Shown here piece after piece: positions 38,301 to 45,992 of a stretch of DNA of 56,696 nt; position 1 is the stretch's first letter; the number at the start of each line of letters is the position of its first letter. The notes beneath the pieces were generated by a model, which did no database searches, had not been told where the DNA came from, and saw only the letters and a list, made by a program, of their open reading frames with translations. The DNA is taken from assembly GCA_030682375.1 (NCBI GenBank), contig JAUXOL010000007.1:1-56696 (forward strand), in the 5' to 3' direction. This DNA comes from Gallionella sp. (lineage in GTDB: Bacteria; Pseudomonadota; Gammaproteobacteria; Burkholderiales; Gallionellaceae). The position numbers and the translations under genes are program-made.

Positions 38301-41300
38301 CGTTGTCGTCAATGCACTGATCGCACTGGTCGTCAGAACCGCGATATCTCCCGTTTCCAGCGCAGCCAGTTGCGCGGTCTTGAGTGCGCCTAGCTGACCA
38401 TTCGTCAATGCGGTGATCTGGCTGGTCGTCAACGCCGCCACCTGATTCGTGGTAAGTGCGGCTATATGGGTCGTTCTGAGCGTCGCAATCTGCGACGAAC
38501 TCAATACGGCGACATCCGACGTCTCCATCGCTGCGAACTGATTGGTCGTCAGCGATACCAGTTGAGCCGCCCCGATAGCGGCCACCTGATCGACAGACAG
38601 CGCGACTATCTGCACCGTCGTCAGTGCGCTAATCCGGGTAGCGTTGATCGCCTGTATCTGCTGCGTCGTCAACGCGGCGATATCCGCCGTCGTCAGCGCG
38701 GCAAGCTGAGTCGTATTAAGGCTTGCGATCTGAGTAGTACCGAGCCCTTCTACACCCAGGCTGAGGATATCGTTACCCAGAACGCTCAGTTGGGTCGTGG
38801 TCAATGCCGCCACTTGGGCAGAAGTCATCGCGACCAGTTGATCTGTCGTCAACGCCGCCACTTGAGCCGTCTTGAGGCTGACGACCTGTGTCGTGGTCAA
38901 CGACGTCACATTATCCAGACTCAACGAGGCAATCTGATTCGTCGAGAACGCTCCCAGCTGTGTCGTCTTCAAGGCTACGACCTGCGCGGTGCCCAGCGAC
39001 GCGATCTGATCGGTCTTCAGAACAGCGATTTGTGCCGTTGTAAGTCCAGTCAGCTGATCCGTGGTCAGCACAGAGATCTGGTCGGTTGTAAAGGCCGAGA
39101 CTTGGGTCGTCTTGAACAACGCCAGCTGCGCAGAGTTCAGAACCATCAGATCGGCGGTTTCCATCGACGCAAGCTGAGTGGTCGTCAACGCACCGAGTTG
39201 CGCATTCGTCAGCGCAGCCGTCTGGCTCGTATTCAGACCCTGTATCTGCTCTACGGTCAGCGCGGATATCTGGGTCGTGCGGAGCGCAGCGACCTGATCC
39301 GTCTTCATCACAGCCAGATCCGTCAATTCCATCGCCGTGAGTTGATTCGTTGTCAGTGTAGCGACCTGCTGACTCGTGAGCGCTCTCACTTGGGTCGAAG
39401 TCAGTGCAACGATCTGATCCGTGCTCAACGCACCGAGTTGATTGGTCTTGAGCGCCGCCATCTGCTCGGTCGTCAGCGATGCCAAGTCCAGCAGTTCCAA
39501 TGCCGCCATTTGCACCGTCGTCAATGCCGCAAGCTTGCTCAATGGCATCGCTTGCATTTGCAGCTCTGTCAGCGCAGCGATCTGACTCGTCGTGAACGCA
39601 GCGATCTGATTGTTGGTGAAGTTGGCAATCTGCGCAGCGCCCAACGAGCCGATATCGTAGACTTCCAATGCCGCCACCTGCGTAGTCTTGAGCGCCGCAA
39701 TCTGGGCTGAACTCAACGCTTGCAACTGCCCTTGTCCATTGTCATTCAGGTTCGCGATCTGCGCGGTTGTCAGCGCAACCATCTGCGTAGCCTTCAGAGC
39801 CGAAATCTGATACGTGGACAGAAGCATCATGTCCAGCGCAGCAACACCGGCAGTCGTTAGCGCAGCGATCTCCCCCATCTGCCCGGCAATCACCTCGCCG
39901 CTTTGCATCGCTGCAAGTTGCGCAGTATTCAGAGCCGCCAGCTGAGCGGTGTTCAGCGCTACCGTCGGCGCAGTATTGACCGCACCACTGGGCTCATAAG
40001 CCCCAATACCCAGCGCATAGGCTTGGGCCACGGACAGCGAGGCCAATTGCGAAGTCGACAAAGCAACCACTTGCTTGGAATCCAGCGCAACAAGCTGCTG
40101 CTCGCCCAATCCCTGCATCTGGTTTGTAGACAGCGCCCCGATCTGGCGCGTCGTCAAACCGGTGACCTGGGCTGCGCTCAGCGCCGCCAGCTCGGTCGTT
40201 TCCATTACTGCGACCTGATTGGTCGTCAGCCCGCGAACTTGAAGCGCAGTCAAGCCAGCTATCTGCACCGTGGTCAAGGCGATCACCTGATCGGTGCTCA
40301 AAGCGGCCACCTGCGCGGTCTTCAACACGTTCATCTGCGCACTTGTCAGCGCGGCTATCTGCAAGCCAGTCAATGCGGCAACCTGGCTGGTCGTCAAGGC
40401 GACCATCTGAGTTCCGCTCAGCATCCTCAAATCTGTCGTCTCCAGCGCAGCCACCTGATCGATGGACAAGCCCTTGAGCTGAGTATCGTTCAGTACCTGA
40501 ACTTGCGTCGTAGTGAACGCCTTCACCTGAGTGGTCGACAATCCGGCGATTTGCGACGTCGTCAATCCGACGGCATTCAGTGCCGCCAGGTCGGTTGTCT
40601 GCATCACAGCCAACTGGCTGGTAGTCAACCCCTTCACTTGGGTAGCACTCAGAATCGCGGCTTGCGCGGTCGTCAGTGCGATGACCTGATCGGTCGTCAG
40701 TGCAGCAAGCTGCTTGGTATTCAGCGACGAGGTTTGCTGCGTCGTCAACACGGCCACATTCGCGACTTTCAGCGCGGCAACCTGATCCGTCGTCAATGCC
40801 GCGATATGAGCTGCGGTCAATACGGTCAGATCGTCCGTCGCCATCGCTTCTATTTGATCCGTGGTCAGGCCCTTGATCTGGGTTGCGACCAATGCCTTCA
40901 CCTGAGTCGTCGTCAGCGCGACTACCTGATCGGTAATCATCGCGGCGATTTGCGTCGACGTCAGCCCGGAAACGTTCAACATAGCCACGTCGGCCACTTC
41001 CAGCGCAGCCACCTGATCCGTGGTCAGCGCCTTGATCTGGCTCACGTTCAGCGCCTTCGCCTGCGTCGTCGTCAACGCCTCCACCTGGCTAGAGGTGCCA
41101 GTGGCGACCAAGGCGCCGATCTGCGTCGTCGTCAACCCGGCAACGTTCAGCGCTGCCAGGTCGGTCGTTTCCATCGCCACCAGTTGGCTGGTGCTCAAGC
41201 CCTTCACCTGGGTGGCGCTCAGCAACGCCGTTTGCGCCGTGGTCAACGCAACGATCTGCGCGTTGGTCATCGCGGCAAGCTGCTGGGTCGTCAGCGAGGT

Positions 41301-44294
41301 GATCTGCTTGGTCGTCAGCGCTGCCATGCTGGCAGTCGGCAAACCGGCGATCTGATCGGTCGTCAGCGCCCCGATCTGGGCGGCACTCAACAAGGCGAGG
41401 TCATCCGTCCCGAGAGCCGCCACCTGAGCGGTGGTCATGCCCTTGATCTGGGCCGCCGTCAGCGCGGCCATTTGCGCTGTCGTCAGCGCAACCACTTGAG
41501 TGGTGAGCATAGCGCCGATCTGCGTCGTCGTCAGTCCGTAGACGCTCAACGCGGCCACATCGGTCAATTCCATCGCCGCCACCTGAGCCGTGGTCAGCGC
41601 CTTGATCTGAGTCGCGCTCAGCGCCTTCGCCTGCGTCGTCGTCAATGCCTCCACCTGGCTGGAGGTGCCAGTGGCGACCAAAACGCCGATCTGCGTCGTC
41701 GTCAGCCCGGCAACATTCAGCGCTGCCAGGTCGGTCGTTTCCATCGCCACCACTTGAGCGGTGTTCAGCCCCTTCACCTGGCTGGCGCTCAAAGCCGCGG
41801 CTTGCGCCGTAGTCAGCGCAACGATCTGTGCGTTGGTCATTGCGGCGAGTTGCTGCGTCGTCAGTGCAATGACCTGCCTGGTCGTCAGTACCGCCGTATT
41901 GGTCGGCGACAATCCGGAAATCTGGGTTGTCGACAGCGCACCGATCTGTGCGGCCGTCAACGAGGCCAGATCGTCCGTTGTCAGCGCCGCAACTTGGTTA
42001 GAGGTCATCCCCTTGATCTGCGTCGCCGTCAGCGCCGCCATTTGGGTGCTCGTCAGCGCATTCACCTGGGTGCTGGACATTGCACCGATCTGCGTCGATG
42101 TCAGCCCGGAAACGCTCAACACGGCCAAATCGGCAGCTTCCAGCGCCAGAACCTGAGACGTGGTCAGACCCTTGATCTGAGTCGCATTCAGCGCCTTCGC
42201 CTGCGTCGTCGTCAGCGCAGCCACTTGAGTGGTGAGCATGGCGCCGATCTGCGTCGTCGTCAGCCCGGCGATATTCAGCGCGGCCACGTCGGTCGTTTCC
42301 ATCACGACCAACTGAACCGTGGTCATCCCCTTGATCTGCGTCGCGCCCAGCGCGCTTGCCTGCGCCGTCGTCAGCGCCACGACTTGAGCGGTCGTAAACG
42401 CGGCGATTTGCTTGGTCGTCAGTGCCGCGACCTGCTTGGTCGTCAGTGCTGCGGAATTTCCTGGCGTCAGCGCGACAATTTGAGAGGTCGTCAATGCCCC
42501 GATCTGAGTGGCGGTCAGCGCGGTCAAGTTGTCCGTTTCCAGATTCGCAACCACAGTAGTGGTCACCGCCTGGATCTGGGCCGCCGTCAGCCCGGTCATT
42601 TGCGTCGTGGTCAGCACATTCACCTGAGCTTGGCTCATAACGCCGATCTGCGTCGTCGTCAGGCCGGAAACGCTCAACACGGCCACATCCTGCGTTTCCA
42701 TTGCAGCGATCTGAGCCGTGGTCATAGCCTTGATCTGGGTCGCGCTCAACGCCTTTACTTGCGCCGTGGTCAGCGCCGGCACTTGGCTGGCCGACAACAA
42801 AACACCAATCTGAGTCGTCGTCAGGCCGGTCACCTCCAGCGCAGCCACATCGCTAGTCTGCATCACCACCAACTGGGCGGTGGTCAAACCCTTCACCTGG
42901 CTGGCGCTCAACACATCTGCCTGCGCCGTGGTCAACGCGACCACTTGATCGGTCGTCAAGGCGCCGATCTGCTTGGTCGTCAAGGCCACGACTTGCTTGG
43001 TCGACAAGGCTGCCGTATTGCCGACTGTCAGCGCGGCGACCTGCGTGGTCGTCAATGCGGCGACCTGCGAGGCAGTCAATGCGAGCAGATCATCCGTTGC
43101 GAAAGCCGCCACCTGAGAGGTGGTCATGCTCTGGAGCTGGGCGGCAGTCATCGCTGCGACTTGAGCCGTCGTCAGCGCGACCGCTTGCGCTGTGGTCATG
43201 GCTGCGATCTGCCGCGTCGTCAGCCCGGAAACCGCCAACTCGGCGACGTCCACCACTTCGAGTGCGGCCACCTGAGCCGTCGTCAGCTCTTTGATCTGAG
43301 CAACCGTCAGGGCTTTGGCCTGCGCCGTCGTGAATGCTGCCACCTGGGTAGTCAGCAGCGCGCCGATCTGGGTCGTCGCCAGTCCGGTGATGCTCAGCGC
43401 GGCGATATCGGTCGTTTGCATCGCAACCAACTGAGTGGTCGAGAGCGCCTTCAACTGAGTGGCAGTCAGTGCTGCGGCTTGTGCCGTGGTCAACGCGACC
43501 AACTGATCCGTGGTCAGCACGGCAAGCTGAGCCGTGTTCAGCACGGCGATCTGCGTAGTTGTCAGCGCGGCCGTGCTGGCAGTCGGCAATCCATCGATCT
43601 GCGTGGTCGTCAACGCACCAATCTGGGTCGCAGACAACACAACCAGATCGTCCGTCGCTATCGCCGCCACTTGAGCCGTGGTTAATTGCTTCAACTGAGC
43701 CGCGGTCAACGCTGCAGCCTGAGCCGTGGTCAGTGCGGCCATCTGGCCTGCATTCAGACCGGCGACCTGGCTGGTCGTCAGGGAGGCGACCAAGGTTGCT
43801 GTCAATGCGGCGAAATCGTCCGTCGCCAACGCGGTCACTTGGGCCGTAGTCAGTTGCTTCAACTGATTGACGCTCAGCGCGGCTGCCTGAGCCGTGCTAA
43901 ATGCAACAATCTGGCTGGCAACAAGCGCGGTAATCTGTGTCGTCGTCAGGCCGGCTATGCTCAGTGCAGGGATATCCGTCGTTTCAAACGCAGCCACTTG
44001 GCTCGTGGTCAACGTAGCAATCTGGGCCGCAACCAGCGCCTTCACTTGTGCCGTCGTCAAGGCCGCCACCTGACCGGTGGTCAGCACAGGAACCTGTACG
44101 GTTGTCAGGCTGGGGATCAGCTCGGTGCTTATCGCCGCTAGATCGGTCGTTTCGAAAACAGCCACTTGAGCCGCCGTGAACGCTCGCAACTGGTTAACAG
44201 TCAATGCCGCCATCTCGGCTGTCGTCAAAGCCACGACTTCTACCGTTGTCAGCGCTGCAATTTGCGAAGTTGTCGTCGATGTATCAATAGCCAT
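32376..44294 (-). CDS. giant 3972-residue octapeptide-repeat protein, probable type I secreted surface protein
   Basis: The ATG at 44294 has AAGGGG 8 bases upstream; an in-frame GTG nine bases earlier lacks this spacing. There is no N-terminal signal peptide. Residues about 10-3726 are some 460 units of an 8-residue repeat, consensus L-T-T-x-Q-[VIL]-x-x (LTTAQVAA, LTTTQIGA). Periodic variant units LETTDLxx have Asp for Gln. Cys is absent from the array and aromatics are rare. A short irregular segment at about 1420-1505 (GIGAYEPSGAVNTAP) divides it. The last 246 residues are non-repetitive with four Ca-loop motifs (DMNGDG, DVNGDG, DSNGDG, DANSDG), as in many T1SS substrates. An uncleaved C-terminal secretion signal is therefore likely. 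Function is unknown; S-layer, sheath or adhesin are possibilities. Confidence 0.85.
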   Translation of the reverse strand: MAIDTSTTTSQIAALTTVEVVALTTAEMAALTVNQLRAFTAAQVAVFETTDLAAISTELIPSLTTVQVPVLTTGQVAALTTAQVKALVAAQIATLTTSQVAAFETTDIPALSIAGLTTTQITALVASQIVAFSTAQAAALSVNQLKQLTTAQVTALATDDFAALTATLVASLTTSQVAGLNAGQMAALTTAQAAALTAAQLKQLTTAQVAAIATDDLVVLSATQIGALTTTQIDGLPTASTAALTTTQIAVLNTAQLAVLTTDQLVALTTAQAAALTATQLKALSTTQLVAMQTTDIAALSITGLATTQIGALLTTQVAAFTTAQAKALTVAQIKELTTAQVAALEVVDVAELAVSGLTTRQIAAMTTAQAVALTTAQVAAMTAAQLQSMTTSQVAAFATDDLLALTASQVAALTTTQVAALTVGNTAALSTKQVVALTTKQIGALTTDQVVALTTAQADVLSASQVKGLTTAQLVVMQTSDVAALEVTGLTTTQIGVLLSASQVPALTTAQVKALSATQIKAMTTAQIAAMETQDVAVLSVSGLTTTQIGVMSQAQVNVLTTTQMTGLTAAQIQAVTTTVVANLETDNLTALTATQIGALTTSQIVALTPGNSAALTTKQVAALTTKQIAAFTTAQVVALTTAQASALGATQIKGMTTVQLVVMETTDVAALNIAGLTTTQIGAMLTTQVAALTTTQAKALNATQIKGLTTSQVLALEAADLAVLSVSGLTSTQIGAMSSTQVNALTSTQMAALTATQIKGMTSNQVAALTTDDLASLTAAQIGALSTTQISGLSPTNTAVLTTRQVIALTTQQLAAMTNAQIVALTTAQAAALSASQVKGLNTAQVVAMETTDLAALNVAGLTTTQIGVLVATGTSSQVEALTTTQAKALSATQIKALTTAQVAAMELTDVAALSVYGLTTTQIGAMLTTQVVALTTAQMAALTAAQIKGMTTAQVAALGTDDLALLSAAQIGALTTDQIAGLPTASMAALTTKQITSLTTQQLAAMTNAQIVALTTAQTALLSATQVKGLSTSQLVAMETTDLAALNVAGLTTTQIGALVATGTSSQVEALTTTQAKALNVSQIKALTTDQVAALEVADVAMLNVSGLTSTQIAAMITDQVVALTTTQVKALVATQIKGLTTDQIEAMATDDLTVLTAAHIAALTTDQVAALKVANVAVLTTQQTSSLNTKQLAALTTDQVIALTTAQAAILSATQVKGLTTSQLAVMQTTDLAALNAVGLTTSQIAGLSTTQVKAFTTTQVQVLNDTQLKGLSIDQVAALETTDLRMLSGTQMVALTTSQVAALTGLQIAALTSAQMNVLKTAQVAALSTDQVIALTTVQIAGLTALQVRGLTTNQVAVMETTELAALSAAQVTGLTTRQIGALSTNQMQGLGEQQLVALDSKQVVALSTSQLASLSVAQAYALGIGAYEPSGAVNTAPTVALNTAQLAALNTAQLAAMQSGEVIAGQMGEIAALTTAGVAALDMMLLSTYQISALKATQMVALTTAQIANLNDNGQGQLQALSSAQIAALKTTQVAALEVYDIGSLGAAQIANFTNNQIAAFTTSQIAALTELQMQAMPLSKLAALTTVQMAALELLDLASLTTEQMAALKTNQLGALSTDQIVALTSTQVRALTSQQVATLTTNQLTAMELTDLAVMKTDQVAALRTTQISALTVEQIQGLNTSQTAALTNAQLGALTTTQLASMETADLMVLNSAQLALFKTTQVSAFTTDQISVLTTDQLTGLTTAQIAVLKTDQIASLGTAQVVALKTTQLGAFSTNQIASLSLDNVTSLTTTQVVSLKTAQVAALTTDQLVAMTSAQVAALTTTQLSVLGNDILSLGVEGLGTTQIASLNTTQLAALTTADIAALTTQQIQAINATRISALTTVQIVALSVDQVAAIGAAQLVSLTTNQFAAMETSDVAVLSSSQIATLRTTHIAALTTNQVAALTTSQITALTNGQLGALKTAQLAALETGDIAVLTTSAISALTTTQLSLGLTPAQIGALSSAQIAAISASRIAALTTDQIAILNTAQIGGMTAAQVPYLTTSQLNVFSSTMMAALTTAQVPSLKTTQIVALTTTQIAAMETTDVAALTVAQMMSLTTDQIKSLSTSQVIALTSTQLQIMKTDQVGALSTTQIAAIDTADLNVMKATQIAALTTPQLTSLTTAQVEALSQVQVLSLTTAQMSALLTTQVAALETTDLIVLKTGQVAALTSTQFGALTTSQIAGLTVKQIAALTTSQVAGMTTAQVVVLDTAQLVALATTQFTQLNTASTASPLSTAQLVALTTTQVAALRSTQLAQLSTSHIGALTTDQIDALTTTQVVSLTTKQVVGLSTDQLQVLGAAGLLVMKTSQVAAMTTNQVSSLTVSQVQGLTTAQAAALTAAQVAGFTTTQLSSLETTDLVVMTTAQVAAITTNQITALTTAQVKALITSQAAALTNGQIAQLTTTQLGQLETTDLVAMSTAQIGALTSTQVSFLSVNQVESLKTSQLVTMTTNQLSNLTTVQVAGLNTAQAAALTPTQVAGMTTMQIANLETTDLVEMTTAQIAALTTVQITTLTTAQVQILSTVQAGALTTAQIALLTATQLGQLETTDLVAMSTTQVRALTANQVAILSTTQVSSLQTTQVAALTTAQLVALTTSQFAPQNTAVVVAPLSTAQIAALTETQIAALTGAQLARLATTYVEALTTAQVAAMTTAQVTNMTTVQTAAFTTAQIAAMTTNQVSGLTDPQIAALTTAQVAVLNTEQVTSLTRLQLWAMETTDLAAMTTAQIVAMTTDQISNLQDYQISALTTSQAVALTNGQITSLSVYVQTPALTTAQLSAMTTAQINVLTTDQVRNLSSVQLGGLTTAQVVAMSTDQIEVLSFDAIAGLSTKQAQVLTTDQVKMLTATQIYALETRDLAVMTTAQVTALTTTQFTKLLDTQIAALTTVQAAALTTSQIGSLTSPQVFGLETTDLAVFSTAQIVAMAPARVRMLNTAQFSSLTSTQVAVLTTAQIVQLLPDQLAALTTQQAEVLSGNQVKQLTFAQMISMETNDLAALSTAAIAALTTTQVSQLSDAQVQALTTKQFASLTSVQLPTLTIQQVPVIETRDLAALIDVQLQSLTTNQIKNLTTSQIKGLKDTQVMALTTDQFQQLTVEHVAVLSTAQVEKLTTLQIEALTIAQTMTLSTTQIGAMTAWQAAALETRDLVVMDTAQIVSLTTSQISNMSSVQLAALTISQVEVLTAAQLQKLNPEQLAGLTSTQVRALTTVQIPNLSQSQITYIETNDIAVMTTAQIVALTTYQVSSLTPDQVKALTALQMPSLKTEQLQMLGAIQVMALETQDLVAMNTVQIAALTVTQIPYMTSTQVASLLTTQIQALTNAQVATLTVDHVSGLTTAQVVAMKSTQVAALTPTQVMFLETRDLTLMSTDQVSALTTAQFVKLSEAQIQSLNTDQISALTNAQVSSMGVVQLMAIETADLVEMKVSQITALTTNQVKYLTTSQIPAMLTTQIAALTTYQIPTLFVDQIVALNTLQATALTSVQLQALTNSQLSSIQVADLAVMSTTQLNGLTTTQFTKLTDVQIQGLSTDQVANLSNANIGAMTVLQVQAIETRDLVAMSDAQIAALSTTQLRYLDTLQVSSLTTSQIEGLSTSYLNTLNYGDLSVLSTAQVAAMTTAQIAGLSNLVATSLATTDLAVLVAAQVQAFTSTQLNVMSQLQIMALDEAKLSVDQTAQLAAMYTLSGGFYTPLVLDMNGDGISTLSVSDGVQFDLLATGEKVSTGWAAPTDGLLVRDVNGDGVIGSGAELFGEATVLADGQKAQDGYQALAALDSNGDGSINNADEAYSSLSVWTDANSDGVSQAAELKSLEELGIASLDLNAQATSLNNNGNWVGLVSSFTTVDGATQTMADVWFKVEPGTPAMQTSSLAVSAGTLAGALDQFAATAGAGTLMSATVKVPGVNDNTLLGGAVQQTSGNGWLGSTGS
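36491..37066 (-). repeat. 168/240-bp alternating higher-order repeat in the C-terminal half
   Basis: LETTDL-encoding landmarks lie at 36491, 36659, 36899 and 37067, giving steps of 168, 240 and 168 bp: 7, 10 and 7 octapeptides. The composite period here is 136 residues, different from the 186-190-residue period of the N-terminal half, so the two halves grew by separate duplications. Confidence 0.75.
40591..43974 (-). repeat. higher-order repeat of 558-570 bp, six tandem copies
   Basis: The landmark encoding METTDxAAL/QTxDxAAL (complement of TCGGTCGTTTCCAT-like sequence) starts at 40591, 41161, 41731, 42289, 42850, 43408 and 43975. The spacings are 570, 570, 558, 561, 558 and 567 bp, that is 186-190 residues. 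Length differences trace to small in-frame variants such as LVATGTSSQVEAL against MLTTQVAAL. These copies are visibly similar at DNA level, unlike single octapeptides, and point to segmental duplication. Confidence 0.85.
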
Positions 44295-44693
44295 TTTCAG
44301 CACCCCTTAAAATCCGCCAGAACCGACACCAGATATCAGGCCGATCTAACATTTATAAATCCGCCAAGAATCAACGGCGAATCGAAAAAACAAAAAAGTT
44401 TAACGCTAACTACTTTCTATCTCCGCCCCATCCGTTGTCGATGAGGATACAAGAGCCCTGACGAGTTTATCGGCACAATCAGAACAAAATTTAATCTTTT
44501 TTTTCTCGCAAAATCAATTCAATACAAACAACAGGATACTAGCAACACGTAAAGTCATTTCTACCGAAAAACGATATCGCATGCAGTCTTATGGCACGGT
44601 CTGCCTGCATAGTAGTCCATTGGGTCGATTATCCACAACCCAATGCCCTTCATTAGCAGGATAAGCCATGCTTTTTCTCTTTAATTCAACGAT
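44295..44693. other. AT-rich intergenic region upstream of the giant gene
   Basis: This 399-bp stretch has no credible gene. It is A/T-rich, with runs of A and T near 44390 and 44495, and must hold the promoter of the giant gene; I could not pick a convincing -35/-10 pair. A perfect inverted repeat CATTGGGT-N12-ACCCAATG lies at 44618-44645, without a T-tract on either strand. Confidence 0.6.
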
Positions 44694-45422
44694 TCAGCCT
44701 GGCTGGCCTTCGCTTGGCATCGTCCAGGCCGCGACTACGATACCGGCCTCATAGAGCAGCCATAACGGGATCGCCAGCATGAACTGGGACACCACGTCTG
44801 GCGGGGTGAAGATCGCGCCGACGACAAATGCGCCGACGACGACATAGGAGCGGATTTCGCGCAGTTTCTTGATTGAAACCACGCCCATGCGTACCAGCAC
44901 GATGACTGCCACCGGCACCTGGAAGGTGATGCCGAAGGCCATGAACATGCCGATCACAAAGCTGAGATATTCGTCGATGTCAGTCATTACCGCCACGCCC
45001 TGCGGGGCAACGCCGGTGATAAAGCCGAACACCACCGGAAAGACCGCAAAATAGGCGAATGCCATGCCAGAGAAGAACAGCATCGTACTGGCGAACACCA
45101 GAGGCCACACCAGGCGCTTCTCGTGCGCATACAGGCCGGGCGCGACAAAGCGCCACATTTGCCACAGGATATAAGGTAGGGAAATCAGAAAGGCTGCCAT
45201 CATCGCCACCTTGATAGGCACGAAGAACGGAGTGGTCACTCCGGTCGCGATCATCTGCCCGCCCTTGGGTAGCTTGTCCAGCAGCGGTTGCGCCAACAGG
45301 GTGTAGAGCTCGGCTGCCCAAGGAAACAGACAAAGGAACACCAGCAGCAGCGCTGCCGTCGAGTGCAACAAACGGGAGCGCAACTCCAGCAAATGCGCAA
45401 TCAGGGTTTCAGTGGCGGCCAT
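44694..45422 (-). CDS. tatC: Sec-independent protein translocase TatC
   Basis: 242 residues, six membrane spans. The conserved N-terminal LIAHLLELRSRLLHS and the MWRFVAPGLYAHEKR segment are diagnostic. TatC is the receptor for twin-arginine signal peptides; the Rieske protein encoded in this window is a likely client. Its start overlaps the tatB stop by one base. Confidence 0.97.
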   Translation of the reverse strand: MAATETLIAHLLELRSRLLHSTAALLLVFLCLFPWAAELYTLLAQPLLDKLPKGGQMIATGVTTPFFVPIKVAMMAAFLISLPYILWQMWRFVAPGLYAHEKRLVWPLVFASTMLFFSGMAFAYFAVFPVVFGFITGVAPQGVAVMTDIDEYLSFVIGMFMAFGITFQVPVAVIVLVRMGVVSIKKLREIRSYVVVGAFVVGAIFTPPDVVSQFMLAIPLWLLYEAGIVVAAWTMPSEGQPG

Positions 45423-45763
45423 CAGACTGGATTGTCCGGAGGGGGCAAGGGAGAGGCCGCCGGTACATCAGACGCGGGTTTGCGGTACTGGGACTGCAAG
45501 ATGTGTTGCTCCAACGTCTTGCCGTCCTCGCGCAGAGACTTGCCGACGGCGTCGACCTCCTGGTGGATACGCGCCTGCATCTGCCTCGCCTCATCGATGG
45601 CCATGTCGTTCTCGATGTCGCTCTTGACCCGATTCACGTAACGCTGCACCTGCCCCCACAGGCGGCCGATACTGCGCGCCACCGCGGGCAAACGCTCGGG
45701 GCCGATGACGACCAGCGCCACCAGCATGACAATGACTATTTCCGAAAATGCGATATCGAACAT
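45422..45763 (-). CDS. tatB: Sec-independent protein translocase TatB
   Basis: 113 residues. N-terminal helix with Glu/Gly-Pro hinge (MFDIAFSEIVIVMLVALVVIGPERLP) followed by an amphipathic helix (AVARSIGRLWGQVQRYV) and a polar tail. The E8 residue and length distinguish it from TatA. It works with TatC in substrate recognition. Confidence 0.95.
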   Translation of the reverse strand: MFDIAFSEIVIVMLVALVVIGPERLPAVARSIGRLWGQVQRYVNRVKSDIENDMAIDEARQMQARIHQEVDAVGKSLREDGKTLEQHILQSQYRKPASDVPAASPLPPPDNPV

Positions 45764-45771
45764 AAGCCCGA

Positions 45772-45975
45772 TTATTCCTTGGGCTTCACTTCACCCTCGA
45801 TGACTCTGCCGGATTCCTGAGAAGGCTGCTTGGAATCGCCTTCGCTCATGCCTTCCTTGAAGCCTTTTACTGCACCGCCGAGATCGCTGCCGAGACTGCG
45901 CAGCTTCTTGGTGCCGAACACCAGCACCACCACCAGCAACACGATCAACCAATGCCAGATACTGAACGAACCCAT
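45772..45975 (-). CDS. tatA: Sec-independent protein translocase TatA
   Basis: 67 residues. N-terminal helix [25 protein letters not shown], the FGTKKL hinge and an amphipathic helix [16 protein letters not shown] are standard. It forms the pore-like oligomer of the Tat system. Eight bases separate it from tatB. Confidence 0.96.
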   Translation of the reverse strand: MGSFSIWHWLIVLLVVVLVFGTKKLRSLGSDLGGAVKGFKEGMSEGDSKQPSQESGRVIEGEVKPKE

Positions 45976-45992
45976 GATGCGCTCCTAGATGA

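Larger units (their letters stand above)
33117..44264 (-). repeat. 24-bp-period coding tandem array, about 460 units
   Basis: The codon pattern repeats every 24 bases for 11.1 kb, encoding the L-T-T-x-Q-V-x-x unit. Neighbouring units differ widely in synonymous positions, so selection has kept the amino-acid pattern rather than recent slippage making identical copies. All longer periods I measured are multiples of three, and most are multiples of 24. Confidence 0.92.

Noticed and set aside
33510..43685. Long plus-strand open frames (up to 1260 codons) opposite the giant repeat gene
   Set aside because: They are a by-product of the 24-base period: one antisense frame simply never meets a stop. 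Their products are Arg/Gln-rich low-complexity strings without ribosome sites or recognisable domains.
33117..44264. Regular short repeats as a possible CRISPR array
   Set aside because: The period is 24 bases with no separate spacers, the reading frame is open throughout, and no cas genes are present.
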